Origin: Chryseosolibacter sp964438975 | GTDB taxonomy: Bacteria; Bacteroidota; Bacteroidia; Cytophagales; Cyclobacteriaceae | DNA: 64,000 nt | Assembly: GCA_964438975.1 (NCBI GenBank) | Contig: CAYTMU010000011.1 | Location: 17,002-81,001, forward strand | Reading direction: 5' to 3' | Shown here: piece after piece, positions 36,665 through 45,220 of the stretch | Layout: every line of letters starts with the position of its first letter | Numbering within the stretch: the stretch's first letter is position 1 | Program-made: the position numbers and the translations under genes | Notes under the pieces: generated by a model | Told to the model about the DNA's origin: nothing | The model's input: only the letters and a program-made list of their open reading frames with translations | The model's database searches: none

Positions 36665-37423
36665 TTAGCGTTCAAAACTTATTTCTTTGATGCCAAAGGA
36701 ACGGATTCCTTCCGGAGATTCCACACGTAACTTTCCCCATTCGTCCACATCGCGTATCACACCCTCGAAGGTCCGACCTTCTGCGGTAAAAGTATGCTCT
36801 TCATTGCGCAGATAAAGTGCCGCGAGGTAATCACCCATCAGGTTGCTGTATTCACCACGCCGCAGTTGAAAATAGCGTTGTTCAAGATTGATGAGAATTT
36901 CCTCCAACTCTGCAGAACGGTCGTAAACCTTTCCCGAGATCAGCGACAGTGAGGTCGCAGAGGGATGGCTGAAGCGCCGCTGATTAAGATTGAATCCGAT
37001 ACCCACAACGGTATTCACGATTGTAGATCCATACAGTTGGTTCTCGATCAGGATGCCGGAAATTTTTTGCCGGTGAACTAAAATGTCGTTTGGCCACTTT
37101 ACATATACGGTATCTGGCAACTGCCCTTTCACATAATCCAACAGACCAAGGGAAATCACAATATTCAGATAGAATTGCTTGCTTACTGGAAGGAATGCAG
37201 GCTTGAGAACCAGGGAAAAGGTAAGATTGAGGACCGGATCGGACTCCCATGTGTTTCCACGTTGACCTCTTCCGGCGGTTTGGTTGTCGGTTATGACAAC
37301 TGTTCCGTCACTCGCCCTGGATCGTTGGCTGATTTCCAGCGCCAACGTGTTCGTAGAAGGACATTCTGGCACAAAAACCAGATTCTTCCCTATGAAAAGC
37401 GTTTTGGCAGGAATTTTATACAA
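36665..37423 (-). CDS. birA: Biotin--[acetyl-CoA-carboxylase] ligase, group I
   Basis: 252 residues from TTG at 37423, giving the family-typical start KIPAKTLFIGKNLVFVPECPSTNT. The biotin-adenylate loop GRGQRGNTWES, the KWPNDILV motif and the C-terminal SH3-like part (about 205-250) are present. No N-terminal winged helix, so it is a plain ligase without repressor function. It joins biotin to BCCP of acetyl-CoA carboxylase. It is divergent from rsfS with 59 bases between the two start codons. Confidence 0.93.
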   Translation of the reverse strand: MYKIPAKTLFIGKNLVFVPECPSTNTLALEISQRSRASDGTVVITDNQTAGRGQRGNTWESDPVLNLTFSLVLKPAFLPVSKQFYLNIVISLGLLDYVKGQLPDTVYVKWPNDILVHRQKISGILIENQLYGSTIVNTVVGIGFNLNQRRFSHPSATSLSLISGKVYDRSAELEEILINLEQRYFQLRRGEYSNLMGDYLAALYLRNEEHTFTAEGRTFEGVIRDVDEWGKLRVESPEGIRSFGIKEISFER

Positions 37424-37482
37424 ACTATTTGGTTAATTTTGTAAGTTATAAAGCACCAAAGGTAAATAACGAAAGTACCTTA

Positions 37483-37863
37483 ATGGCAAAAAAAAGGAAG
37501 GGCGTCAGTGCCCAGAAGCTCAGCGAGGTCATCGTCAAGGGTATGCAGGAGAAAAAGGCCACTGATATAGTGGTACTCGACCTCCGTAAAGTGAAGAATG
37601 CCGTCGCTGATTTTTTCGTAATTTGTTCCGGAAACTCCGATAAACAGCTGGACGCCATCACGGACTCCGTAGACGAGGAAGTCTACAAGACGCTGAAAGA
37701 AAATCCCTGGCACACAGAAGGGAAAAACAATAAAGAATGGATGCTGCTCGACTACATAGATGTGGTCGCGCACGTATTCAGGAAGGACAAGCGGGAATAC
37801 TACTCTCTGGAGCGATTGTGGGGTGATGCCGACATCACCGAAATTGCGGACGCAGACCGATGA
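37483..37863 (+). CDS. rsfS: Ribosome silencing factor
   Basis: 126 residues from ATG at 37483; the frame extends upstream without homology. The RsfS (DUF143) signature is clear: DIVVLDLRKVKNAVADFFVICSGNSDKQLDAI and WMLLDYIDVVAHVFRKDKREYYSLERLWGDA. It binds uL14 on the large subunit and blocks joining with the 30S in stationary phase. A TAATTTTG at 37434-37441 matches the Bacteroidota -7 box (TAnnTTTG), but I see no well-spaced TTTG -33 box. It lies 58 bases before ftsH. Confidence 0.93.
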   Translation: MAKKRKGVSAQKLSEVIVKGMQEKKATDIVVLDLRKVKNAVADFFVICSGNSDKQLDAITDSVDEEVYKTLKENPWHTEGKNNKEWMLLDYIDVVAHVFRKDKREYYSLERLWGDADITEIADADR

Positions 37864-37921
37864 AGCTTATTTCCCAAAGTATATAAGATAGGTTCGAGAA
37901 GTTTGATTCATAACCAGTACA

Positions 37922-39979
37922 ATGGCTGACAAGAAAGACAATAACAAGCCCCTGTTACCCAACAAGCCCCCTCGCGGAAATTACCAGATATGGGTGATTC
38001 TCGGCGTGCTCGCGGTGATCTTCGGGGTGATGTACATAAATAATTCGAGTGACCTGAAGAGCATTCAGCAGTCTCAATTCGATCAAATGCTCAAAGACGG
38101 GCACATCAAAAAGGTTGTGCTCATCAAGAACAAAGACCTTGTTGAGGTCACGCTGACGCCGGAAGCATTGCAGCAACCGCGGTACAGGCAGGATATCGAG
38201 GATGGTGTGATGGGCAACAACACTAACGGCCCTCATTACAAAATGACAATTACGTCGATCGACCGCTTCGATGAGAAATACCAGGAGATGGTCGACAACC
38301 TTGAACAAAGCAAGGTTCCCGAATACATTCCTGATACCCGAGAGGACTATTTCAGCGTCTTTATCCAGTGGGGCATCCTGTTCCTCCTGCTGTTTGGGTT
38401 CTGGATGCTTATGCGCCGGATGACAGGCGGTGGCGGTCCTGGTGGGCAGATATTCAATATCGGCAAGTCCAAGGCGGCATTGTTCGACGCCGAAAATAAA
38501 GTCAAGATCACATTTGAGGATGTAGCAGGCCTTGACGAAGCTAAGGAGGAGGTCAAAGAGATAGTCGATTTTCTTAAAAACCCGGGCAAATTCACAAAAC
38601 TGGGTGGAAAGATCCCGAAGGGAGCACTGTTGGTCGGGCCTCCCGGTACAGGTAAGACCCTTCTTGCAAAAGCCGTTGCAGGTGAAGCCGCCGTTCCATT
38701 CTTTTCCCTGTCAGGATCGGATTTCGTCGAGATGTTCGTCGGGGTCGGTGCTGCACGAGTACGCGACCTGTTCAAGCAGGCGAAGGAAAAAGCTCCCTGT
38801 ATTGTGTTCATCGATGAGATCGACGCTATTGGTCGTAGCCGCGGACGCGGACAACTCCCTGGTGCCAATGATGAACGCGAGAACACTTTAAACTCACTCC
38901 TTGTAGAGATGGATGGTTTTGCGACAGATTCAGGAGTAATCATTCTCGCTGCTACAAACCGACCGGATGTACTCGACTCTGCGCTCTTGCGCCCGGGTCG
39001 TTTCGATCGGCAGATCAGTATTGATAAACCGGACATCGTCGGACGGGAAGCGATCTTCAAGACGCACTTGAAACCGATCAAACTTGATACGTCGGTCGAC
39101 TCCAAGACACTGGCGGCTCAGACCCCCGGTTTCGCGGGTGCTGAGATCGCCAACGTCTGTAACGAGGCAGCGCTCATCGCCGCTCGCCGGGACAAGAAAG
39201 CAGTTGACATGCAAGATTTCCAGGATGCGATCGATCGCGTCATCGGCGGGTTGGAGAAAAAGAACAAGATCATTTCTCCGGAGGAGAAAAAGATTGTTGC
39301 CTTCCACGAAGCCGGGCACGCGGTAGCCGGATGGTTCCTCGAGCACGCAGATCCGCTGGTCAAAGTAAGTATCGTTCCTCGCGGTGTAGCTGCACTTGGC
39401 TACGCACAGTATCTGCCCAAAGAGCAGTTCCTGTACCAGACCGAGCAGATGATAGACGAAATGTGCATGGCATTTGGCGGGAGAGCCGCCGAAGAGATCG
39501 TATTCGGCAAGATTTCGACAGGTGCTTTGAGTGATCTCGAACGGATCACAAAGATGGCCTACAGCATGGTAACGATCTATGGAATGACAAAAGCGATTGG
39601 AAATATATCGTACTATGACTCAAAACAAGCCGATAATTACGCATTCCAGAAGCCTTATTCGGATGCCACGGCCGAGAAGATCGACAAGGAGGTGAGAAGC
39701 CTCATCGAACAAGCTTACCAACGCACCCTCGCGTTGTTGACACAACACCGTCAGCACCTCGACGTGATTGCGAAGGAGTTGTTGGAGAAAGAAATCTTGT
39801 TCCAGGCTGACCTCGAGAGGTTGATCGGGAAACGTCCTTTCGACAAGCCAACGACCTATCAACAATACACGAACGGTCAGGGTAAGTACGAGAAGAAGCA
39901 ACACGAAACGGAGCAACCCGGGGTCGATCCTACTCCGACGCTGGAGGGCGATGAGCCCGGGAAGGTCGCTTCTAATTAA
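37922..39979 (+). CDS. ftsH: ATP-dependent zinc metalloprotease FtsH
   Basis: 685 residues. Two membrane helices (about 21-40 and 144-164) flank the periplasmic domain. The AAA+ module has Walker A GPPGTGKT (239-246), Walker B IVFIDEIDA (294-302) and the arginine fingers in LLRPGRFDR. The zinc-protease site is HEAGH (462-466). It degrades misfolded membrane proteins and selected cytoplasmic targets such as LpxC. The C-terminus is hydrophilic and Glu/Pro-rich. It is followed by a strong terminator, so rsfS-ftsH probably form a transcript. Confidence 0.97.
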   Translation: MADKKDNNKPLLPNKPPRGNYQIWVILGVLAVIFGVMYINNSSDLKSIQQSQFDQMLKDGHIKKVVLIKNKDLVEVTLTPEALQQPRYRQDIEDGVMGNNTNGPHYKMTITSIDRFDEKYQEMVDNLEQSKVPEYIPDTREDYFSVFIQWGILFLLLFGFWMLMRRMTGGGGPGGQIFNIGKSKAALFDAENKVKITFEDVAGLDEAKEEVKEIVDFLKNPGKFTKLGGKIPKGALLVGPPGTGKTLLAKAVAGEAAVPFFSLSGSDFVEMFVGVGAARVRDLFKQAKEKAPCIVFIDEIDAIGRSRGRGQLPGANDERENTLNSLLVEMDGFATDSGVIILAATNRPDVLDSALLRPGRFDRQISIDKPDIVGREAIFKTHLKPIKLDTSVDSKTLAAQTPGFAGAEIANVCNEAALIAARRDKKAVDMQDFQDAIDRVIGGLEKKNKIISPEEKKIVAFHEAGHAVAGWFLEHADPLVKVSIVPRGVAALGYAQYLPKEQFLYQTEQMIDEMCMAFGGRAAEEIVFGKISTGALSDLERITKMAYSMVTIYGMTKAIGNISYYDSKQADNYAFQKPYSDATAEKIDKEVRSLIEQAYQRTLALLTQHRQHLDVIAKELLEKEILFQADLERLIGKRPFDKPTTYQQYTNGQGKYEKKQHETEQPGVDPTPTLEGDEPGKVASN

Positions 39980-40002
39980 ATTATCATAAAATGCTATTTT
40001 TG

Positions 40003-40034
40003 AAACTCAGGGACCGAACTCCCTGAGTTTTTTT
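40003..40034 (+). terminator. Intrinsic terminator after ftsH
   Basis: An 11-base stem AAACTCAGGGA / TCCCTGAGTTT with loop CCGAAC runs directly into a T-tract. It starts 24 bases after the ftsH stop. Confidence 0.93.
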
Positions 40035-40056
40035 ATTTCGACAATGGTCACCTAAC

Positions 40057-40080
40057 TATCCACTATTCACCACTCACCAT
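40057..40080. repeat. Short family A heptamer run (inverted)
   Basis: CACTATT CACCACT CACCATT units end exactly at the TTG start of the next gene. Confidence 0.7.
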
Positions 40081-40866
40081 TTGACCACGATCGCCACATC
40101 CTCCCTTCCCCCCGGGAAGAAAATCTACTTCGCCGGCGATTTCCACCTCGGCGTCCCTTCATTTGAATCCAGTCTTCAGCGGGAACGTTACATCATCCGC
40201 TGGCTGGAGACCATCCGGCATGACGCGCACGCCATCTACCTCCTGGGCGATATTTTCGATTTCTGGTTCGAGTACCGGTACACTGTCCCGAAAGGCTTCG
40301 TGCGTCTACTTGGCAAGTTAGCTGAACTTCGCGACGAGGGTATACCGGTGACGTTCTTCACTGGAAATCACGACATGTGGATGTTCGACTATTTCCCAAC
40401 CGAACTCGGGATCCCGATCATCCGAAAACCCACTGTGCTGGACGTCGGAGGTCACCGGTTCCTGATCGGTCACGGCGATGGGTTAGGCCCAGGTGACCAC
40501 ACCTATAAAATATTGAAGAGATTCTTCGACAGCGCTGTCTGTCAGTGGCTCTTTGCGCGCATTCACCCTAACCTCGGAATTCGCATCGCTAATGCGTGGT
40601 CGCGAAAAAGTCGCATCTCAAACATTGAAAAGGACGAGAGCTTTACCGGGCCGGAGGACGAATATCTCTGGATCTATTGCAGCGAGATAGAGAAATCGCA
40701 ACATCATGACTTCTATATCTTCGGACACCGGCATCTACCACTGGATTTGAACGTGGGCTCGAACAGCAGGTATATCAACGTGGGTGAGTGGGTGAGTTTC
40801 AAAACCTACGCAGTCTACGACGGCACGAATGTTGAACTAAAGGAATTTATTGCCGACATCCCATGA
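40081..40866 (+). CDS. lpxH: UDP-2,3-diacylglucosamine diphosphatase-like phosphoesterase
   Basis: 261 residues from TTG at 40081; no ATG lies before the first motif. Metallophosphoesterase motifs of the LpxH/LpxG type are present: YFAGDFHLG, LLGDIFDFWFEYRY, FFTGNHDMW, IGHGDGLGPGD and FGHRHLPLDL. In lipid A synthesis LpxH releases UMP to give lipid X at the inner-membrane face. Paralogous LpxH-like proteins exist in Bacteroidota, so the assignment is probable rather than certain. A heptamer repeat occupies the ribosome-binding region. The gene overlaps the next one by 4 bases. Confidence 0.85.
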   Translation: MTTIATSSLPPGKKIYFAGDFHLGVPSFESSLQRERYIIRWLETIRHDAHAIYLLGDIFDFWFEYRYTVPKGFVRLLGKLAELRDEGIPVTFFTGNHDMWMFDYFPTELGIPIIRKPTVLDVGGHRFLIGHGDGLGPGDHTYKILKRFFDSAVCQWLFARIHPNLGIRIANAWSRKSRISNIEKDESFTGPEDEYLWIYCSEIEKSQHHDFYIFGHRHLPLDLNVGSNSRYINVGEWVSFKTYAVYDGTNVELKEFIADIP

Positions 40867-41651
40867 GGAATTGGTTGCTCTTGTTCCTGATCATCTCTTC
40901 CATCCCCGCCGCAACAGGCCAGGACAGGATCCGGACTATCGCGTTGACCAATTCGTTGCGATCGATCGCGATCGATCGCCCAGGTGATTTTTACACTGTT
41001 TCGGAAAGCGGACAGATCCAGCGATTCGACAAGAACGGGGAACTCCTGCTTGTATACCAGGCTGAGACAACGCCGACGATATTCGATCCACGCGACGGCG
41101 CCCGACTCTTCGCTTACTATCGGGAAAATCAATTGTGCGAATTTTTGAGTCCTTCATTTCAGTCGATGGTCGCATATCCGATCGATCCGGCGTTTGCAAT
41201 TGATCCCTGGCTAGTCTGCCCGTCAGGCGAATATAAGCTGTGGATATTGGACCGGGCCGACAACAGCTTAAAGCAGGTTGACCTGAAAGCGTCCGTGGTG
41301 GAAGTAGAGATACCAGTGGATTCCGCACTCATGCAACGGCCAGAGGCGTTTACCCTGATACGTGACTACCAGGGTTTTGTTTTCCTGCTTGACCCTTCCC
41401 GGGGTATCCTGATCTTCAACCGCTTCGGCAAACACATTCGCACGATCAACGTCCGGGGTATTACCTCCTTCAACTTTCTCGGTGAAGAACTTTATTACGT
41501 CAGCGACGGAAGCCTGAAATTCTTCAACCTGTTCAGCACCGAGACCAACTCGATGCATATCCCACCCGGATATTTGCAGGCGCTACTCACCGACGAGCGG
41601 ATGATCCTGGTTGGAAGGGAGGCTATCGATATATTTCCGTTTACCCCGTAA
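40863..41651 (+). CDS. Secreted propeller-like protein of unknown function
   Basis: 262 residues with a signal peptide (LLLFLIISSIPAATGQD). The body is a series of beta repeats resembling an NHL/six-bladed propeller (LRSIAIDRPGDFYTVSESGQIQRFDKNGELL, YQGFVFLLDPSRGILIFNRFGKHIRTI). ATGA overlap with the lpxH-like gene suggests translational coupling and a link with the envelope. I know no characterised homologue. A 22-base perfect palindrome built from GCGATCGATCG lies inside the coding sequence at 40958-40979. Confidence 0.75.
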   Translation: MRNWLLLFLIISSIPAATGQDRIRTIALTNSLRSIAIDRPGDFYTVSESGQIQRFDKNGELLLVYQAETTPTIFDPRDGARLFAYYRENQLCEFLSPSFQSMVAYPIDPAFAIDPWLVCPSGEYKLWILDRADNSLKQVDLKASVVEVEIPVDSALMQRPEAFTLIRDYQGFVFLLDPSRGILIFNRFGKHIRTINVRGITSFNFLGEELYYVSDGSLKFFNLFSTETNSMHIPPGYLQALLTDERMILVGREAIDIFPFTP

Positions 41652-41663
41652 CGCTTAATAATC

Positions 41664-41679
41664 TGTTCATTTTTGAACA
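41664..41679. promoter_or_regulatory. Inverted repeat TGTTCA-4-TGAACA before the NtrC-type gene
   Basis: Six-base arms with a TTTT spacer lie about 120 bases upstream of the regulator start. It could be a regulator site or a weak terminator of the preceding gene. Confidence 0.3.
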
Positions 41680-41794
41680 TATTTGTACACGCTGGAATAC
41701 ACCAGCACGCAAATAATGGCTGCCAGGCCCGGTTTCGTGGTTGGCACAGAATTCTCACAAAGTCCCGTATTCAAACCTAAATCTCAAGATACTC

Positions 41795-43165
41795 GTGACC
41801 CAAGAAGGCGGTAAAATTCTGATGATTGATGATGACGAAGACGTTTTGCTCGCAGCGAAAATGCTTCTCAAGAAACAGAGCCATCATGTGATCATCGAAA
41901 AAAATCCCAATAAGATCCCGTTCCTTTTGAACAACGATACCTATGATGTGATCCTGCTTGACATGAACTTCAGCAAGGACATCACAAGTGGGAAGGAGGG
42001 GTTCTATTGGTTGGAACAAATACTGGAGAAGGATCCGAACGCAGTTGTGATACTGATTACAGCGTTCGGAGATGTGGAGATGGCGGTCAAAGCGCTCAAG
42101 CAGGGAGCGACCGACTTCATTCTGAAGCCCTGGCAAAACGAAAAGCTTGTCGCCACGATCTCAACCGCTATCCGTCTCAAGAAAAGTTATAATCAAGTTG
42201 ACAAGCTGCGGAAGGCGAAAGAGATGCTGGAAGAGCAGATCAGCAAGCCATTCGGCGAGATCATCGGACAAAGCCCCGCGATCCGGGATGTGTTTGCCAT
42301 GGTCAATAAGGTTGCGAAAACAGATGCAAACGTCCTCATCCTTGGTGAAAACGGCACTGGAAAAGAATTAATCGCACGTGCCATTCATCAGAACTCTCTT
42401 CGGAAAGACAATAGCTTTGTGTCCGTCGATATGGGTGCTATAACGGAGACTCTCTTTGAAAGCGAGTTATTCGGTCATAAGAAAGGGGCATTCACCGACG
42501 CCCGCGAAGATCGCGCAGGCCGTTTTGAACTCGCCTCCGGCGGGACGCTGTTTCTCGACGAGATAGGAAATCTGAGCATGAGCCTTCAAAGCAAGCTACT
42601 CAGTGCCTTGCAATCCAGGCAGATCACGCGAGTGGGTTCCAATCAACCCATCGCGGTCGACATCCGCCTGATATGCGCGACCAACATGCCACTGAACAAG
42701 ATGGTCCAGGAAGGGTCGTTCCGACAAGATCTGCTTTATCGCATCAACACTGTGGAAGTTAATGTTCCCCCGTTGAGCGATCGCATTGAAGATATCCCGC
42801 TGCTCGCAAACCATTTTCTCAATTATTACGCCCGCAAGTACCACAAATCTGCCACCACGATCGTGCCGGAAGCGATGGACAAGCTCAAGCGATATGCATG
42901 GCCGGGCAATATCCGCGAATTGCAGCATGCCATCGAGCGGGCAATCATCATGACGGACTCCGCATCACTTCAGGAGACCGACTTTTTATTCAGCAGGTCA
43001 CTGACATCCAACCCGTCTGCGAATACGTTGAATCTGGATGAAGTCGAAAAGTCTGCTATCGCAAAGGCGTTGCAGATGCACGCGGGAAACATTTCAAAAG
43101 CGGCCGACGAACTGGGGCTCACGCGTGCCTCTCTATACCGGCGGATGGAGAAGTATGGACTTTAA
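41795..43165 (+). CDS. Sigma-54-dependent response regulator, NtrC type
   Basis: 456 residues from GTG at 41795, which begins just before the receiver strand KILMIDDDEDV; an in-frame TTG at 41741 would add 18 residues. The receiver's phospho-acceptor is Asp56 in VILLDMNFSKD. The AAA+ domain has GENGTGKE, ELFGHKKGAFTDA (GAFTDA replaces GAFTGA of sigma-54 contact loops) and GTLFLDEIGN. A Fis-type helix-turn-helix closes it (ISKAADELGLTRASLYRRM). It activates RpoN promoters when phosphorylated, most likely by the overlapping kinase. Confidence 0.93.
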   Translation: MTQEGGKILMIDDDEDVLLAAKMLLKKQSHHVIIEKNPNKIPFLLNNDTYDVILLDMNFSKDITSGKEGFYWLEQILEKDPNAVVILITAFGDVEMAVKALKQGATDFILKPWQNEKLVATISTAIRLKKSYNQVDKLRKAKEMLEEQISKPFGEIIGQSPAIRDVFAMVNKVAKTDANVLILGENGTGKELIARAIHQNSLRKDNSFVSVDMGAITETLFESELFGHKKGAFTDAREDRAGRFELASGGTLFLDEIGNLSMSLQSKLLSALQSRQITRVGSNQPIAVDIRLICATNMPLNKMVQEGSFRQDLLYRINTVEVNVPPLSDRIEDIPLLANHFLNYYARKYHKSATTIVPEAMDKLKRYAWPGNIRELQHAIERAIIMTDSASLQETDFLFSRSLTSNPSANTLNLDEVEKSAIAKALQMHAGNISKAADELGLTRASLYRRMEKYGL

Positions 43166-44501
43166 CTGGCGCTCACCGGTTGTTCCGCGCGTGGCTATGT
43201 TAGCCGCGACAATCTTTCTTTTTTGTTTCTTCAGTTTTTCCGATGACTGGATCTACGCGATTTTTTTCTTCGCAGTCAGCGCCTACCAGGTCAAACTCCT
43301 GGTCGAATATCTCGACCGGTCCAATTCTAACATCGCATCGTTTCTAGATTCGATCCGATTCGACGATCTCTCGTACTCGTTCAAAACGCAAAGCGACGAC
43401 CCGGTCGTGCAGCGACTTCACCAGGAACTCAACGAGGCTATGCTCAAGCTGCGCAGCTCGCGGAGTCAGAAAGACTCGGAGTCGCTGTTCTTCAAGAACA
43501 TCGTTATGCACATAGGTATCGGATTGATCGTCTTTCGCGAAGACGGGCAGATCGAGATCTTCAACGCCGCCGCCCGGCGACTCCTCCGACTCGCTAACGC
43601 TGAACACATCGATGACATCCGCGAAACAAGCGAGCCGCTTGTTCACGTATTCCGACGACTGAAGACCGGAGGTCGCGAACTTTTCCGGCTGCAAGTCGGG
43701 GATGACATCACGCAACTCTCGGTCTATGCAATCGAACTCACCTTACGCGGAGAGAATGTAAAACTTATCTCTCTCCAGAATATCCAGAGCGAGCTGGAGG
43801 AAAAGGAGATGGAGGCGTGGCAAAACCTGGTCCGGGTGTTAACGCATGAGATCATGAATTCCGTGACACCGATCTCGTCCCTGGCCGGTATTGTCGAAGA
43901 GGAACTACAACAACACCTGGCAGCCCAGCAGTCCGGTCCGCTGACCCCCGATCAACTGCAAGACATCCACCTCTCCTTACAGACCATCAGCAAGCGCAGC
44001 GAGGGCCTGATTCACTTCGTCAGAGAATTTCGCAGCTTGACAAGCATTCCGACACCAAAGCTCAGCGCCATCTCCGTCAAGCTATTACTCGACGAACTGT
44101 GCCTGCTGCACAGGAAGGAGCTTACCGAGGAAAACATCATACTGGAAGTATCGGTCTATCCCGAAGACCTCACGATCTCGGCCGACAAGAATATGATCGA
44201 GCAAGTGCTGATCAACCTGATGCGAAACGCGATCCAGTCATTCGAAGAACAGGAGAACAGGGAAATATCGCTAAAAGCGTACTTGACTGATAAATCCCGT
44301 CCAATGATCACTGTCCGTGATAACGGCACAGGTATTGATCCTGAAGCACTGGAAAAAATATTCATACCCTTCTACACAACCAAGAAGTCCGGCTCGGGCA
44401 TCGGCCTGAGCCTTTCCCGCCAGATCATGCGGCAGCATCAAGGGACGCTCACCGTCAAGTCAACGATCGGGAAAGGCACCGAGTTTACCATGCGTTTCTA
44501 A
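43155..44501 (+). CDS. Membrane-bound sensor histidine kinase
   Basis: 448 residues from ATG at 43155, overlapping the response-regulator gene by 11 bases. Two membrane helices lie near the N-terminus (VAMLAATIFLFCFFSF and WIYAIFFFAVSAYQ). A PAS-like segment follows (IGIGLIVFREDGQIEIFNAAARRLLRLANAE). The H-box is VLTHEIMNSVTPISSLAG, and the ATPase boxes are QVLINLMRNAIQSF, VRDNGTGIDPE and GSGIGLSLSRQI. It probably phosphorylates the NtrC-type partner in response to a cytoplasmic or membrane signal; the periplasmic loop is very short. Confidence 0.93.
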   Translation: MDFNWRSPVVPRVAMLAATIFLFCFFSFSDDWIYAIFFFAVSAYQVKLLVEYLDRSNSNIASFLDSIRFDDLSYSFKTQSDDPVVQRLHQELNEAMLKLRSSRSQKDSESLFFKNIVMHIGIGLIVFREDGQIEIFNAAARRLLRLANAEHIDDIRETSEPLVHVFRRLKTGGRELFRLQVGDDITQLSVYAIELTLRGENVKLISLQNIQSELEEKEMEAWQNLVRVLTHEIMNSVTPISSLAGIVEEELQQHLAAQQSGPLTPDQLQDIHLSLQTISKRSEGLIHFVREFRSLTSIPTPKLSAISVKLLLDELCLLHRKELTEENIILEVSVYPEDLTISADKNMIEQVLINLMRNAIQSFEEQENREISLKAYLTDKSRPMITVRDNGTGIDPEALEKIFIPFYTTKKSGSGIGLSLSRQIMRQHQGTLTVKSTIGKGTEFTMRF

Positions 44502-44509
44502 ACCCGCCA

Positions 44510-44908
44510 CTACTGCCATGCAACTGTTTCACAATAATCTGACACGGAGTAGTCGTACAGGTCTTTCACGCGATACGAAAGACTCAACCGGCTCCCATGA
44601 AGGACACCCGATCCTTCGATCTCATATCCATTGACGACCTGAAATGGGATCCGGATGTCGTTGAAACTTACCGTCGCGTATACACGAATCTCCGCCGCGT
44701 AGAAGTTGTTCAGATATACTTCGTTATCATAACGAGAACGAGTGATACGCAGGTCATAATACGTGTAGCCGCCGTAGGTCTTACTGTATTCTTCCACATC
44801 GTAATACCCGACAAACCTCTCGCGGTGATCATAGCGTGGTTCGACTTCGTAAAACGTACAAGACGCTGCCGTCAGTATCAACAACAAAAGAAAGATGAAG
44901 TTCTTCAT
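44510..44908 (-). CDS. Small lipoprotein of unknown function
   Basis: 132 residues from ATG at 44908 with lipobox LTAASC. The mature part is Tyr-rich and beta-like (YEVEPRYDHRERFVGYYDVEEYS, YTYYDLRITRSRYDNEVYLNNF). It resembles many short beta-barrel or lipocalin-like hypothetical lipoproteins of Bacteroidota, but I cannot place it. Convergent with the kinase gene, 8 bases apart. Confidence 0.7.
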   Translation of the reverse strand: MKNFIFLLLLILTAASCTFYEVEPRYDHRERFVGYYDVEEYSKTYGGYTYYDLRITRSRYDNEVYLNNFYAAEIRVYATVSFNDIRIPFQVVNGYEIEGSGVLHGSRLSLSYRVKDLYDYSVSDYCETVAWQ

Positions 44909-44990
44909 AGCCGTAAATGTTACCTGCCAGACAGAATGCAAGTTTGAGGCCAGTTCGAACGAACCTCCGCTGTGCGCGGGCACGGTGAAA

Positions 44991-45040
44991 CCTCACCCCT
45001 CTCCGCAGGAGCTCCCGCGGAGAAAAGATTTAGGGTGAGG
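44991..45040. repeat. Nested palindrome (CCTCACCC ... GGGTGAGG)
   Basis: Outer arms CCTCACCC (44991) and GGGTGAGG (ends 45040) enclose inner arms TCTCCGC and GCGGAGA. Together they form a nested hairpin that looks like a dispersed palindromic element rather than part of a gene. It lies between the small lipoprotein and the ftsZ terminator. Confidence 0.6.
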
Positions 45041-45041
45041 T

Positions 45042-45067
45042 AAAAAAAACCTCGCTTTCGCGAGGTT
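45042..45067 (-). terminator. Intrinsic terminator of the dcw operon
   Basis: Read on the minus strand: stem AACCTCG/CGAGGTT with a six-base loop followed by a run of eight T. It lies about 155 bases downstream of the ftsZ stop and marks the end of the division/cell-wall transcript. Confidence 0.88.
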
Positions 45068-45220
45068 CTTAGGTAAAAAAATGATGCTCGTACATTACCC
45101 GTCCGTCTGACGGGGGCACTTGCATATTTTTTCGAAACATTCCGGCACCGGCAAAAAATATTTACCACCAACAACCACTACGAATGGAGTAAATGACCAG
45201 TCGTACCGGAAATGTTATCT

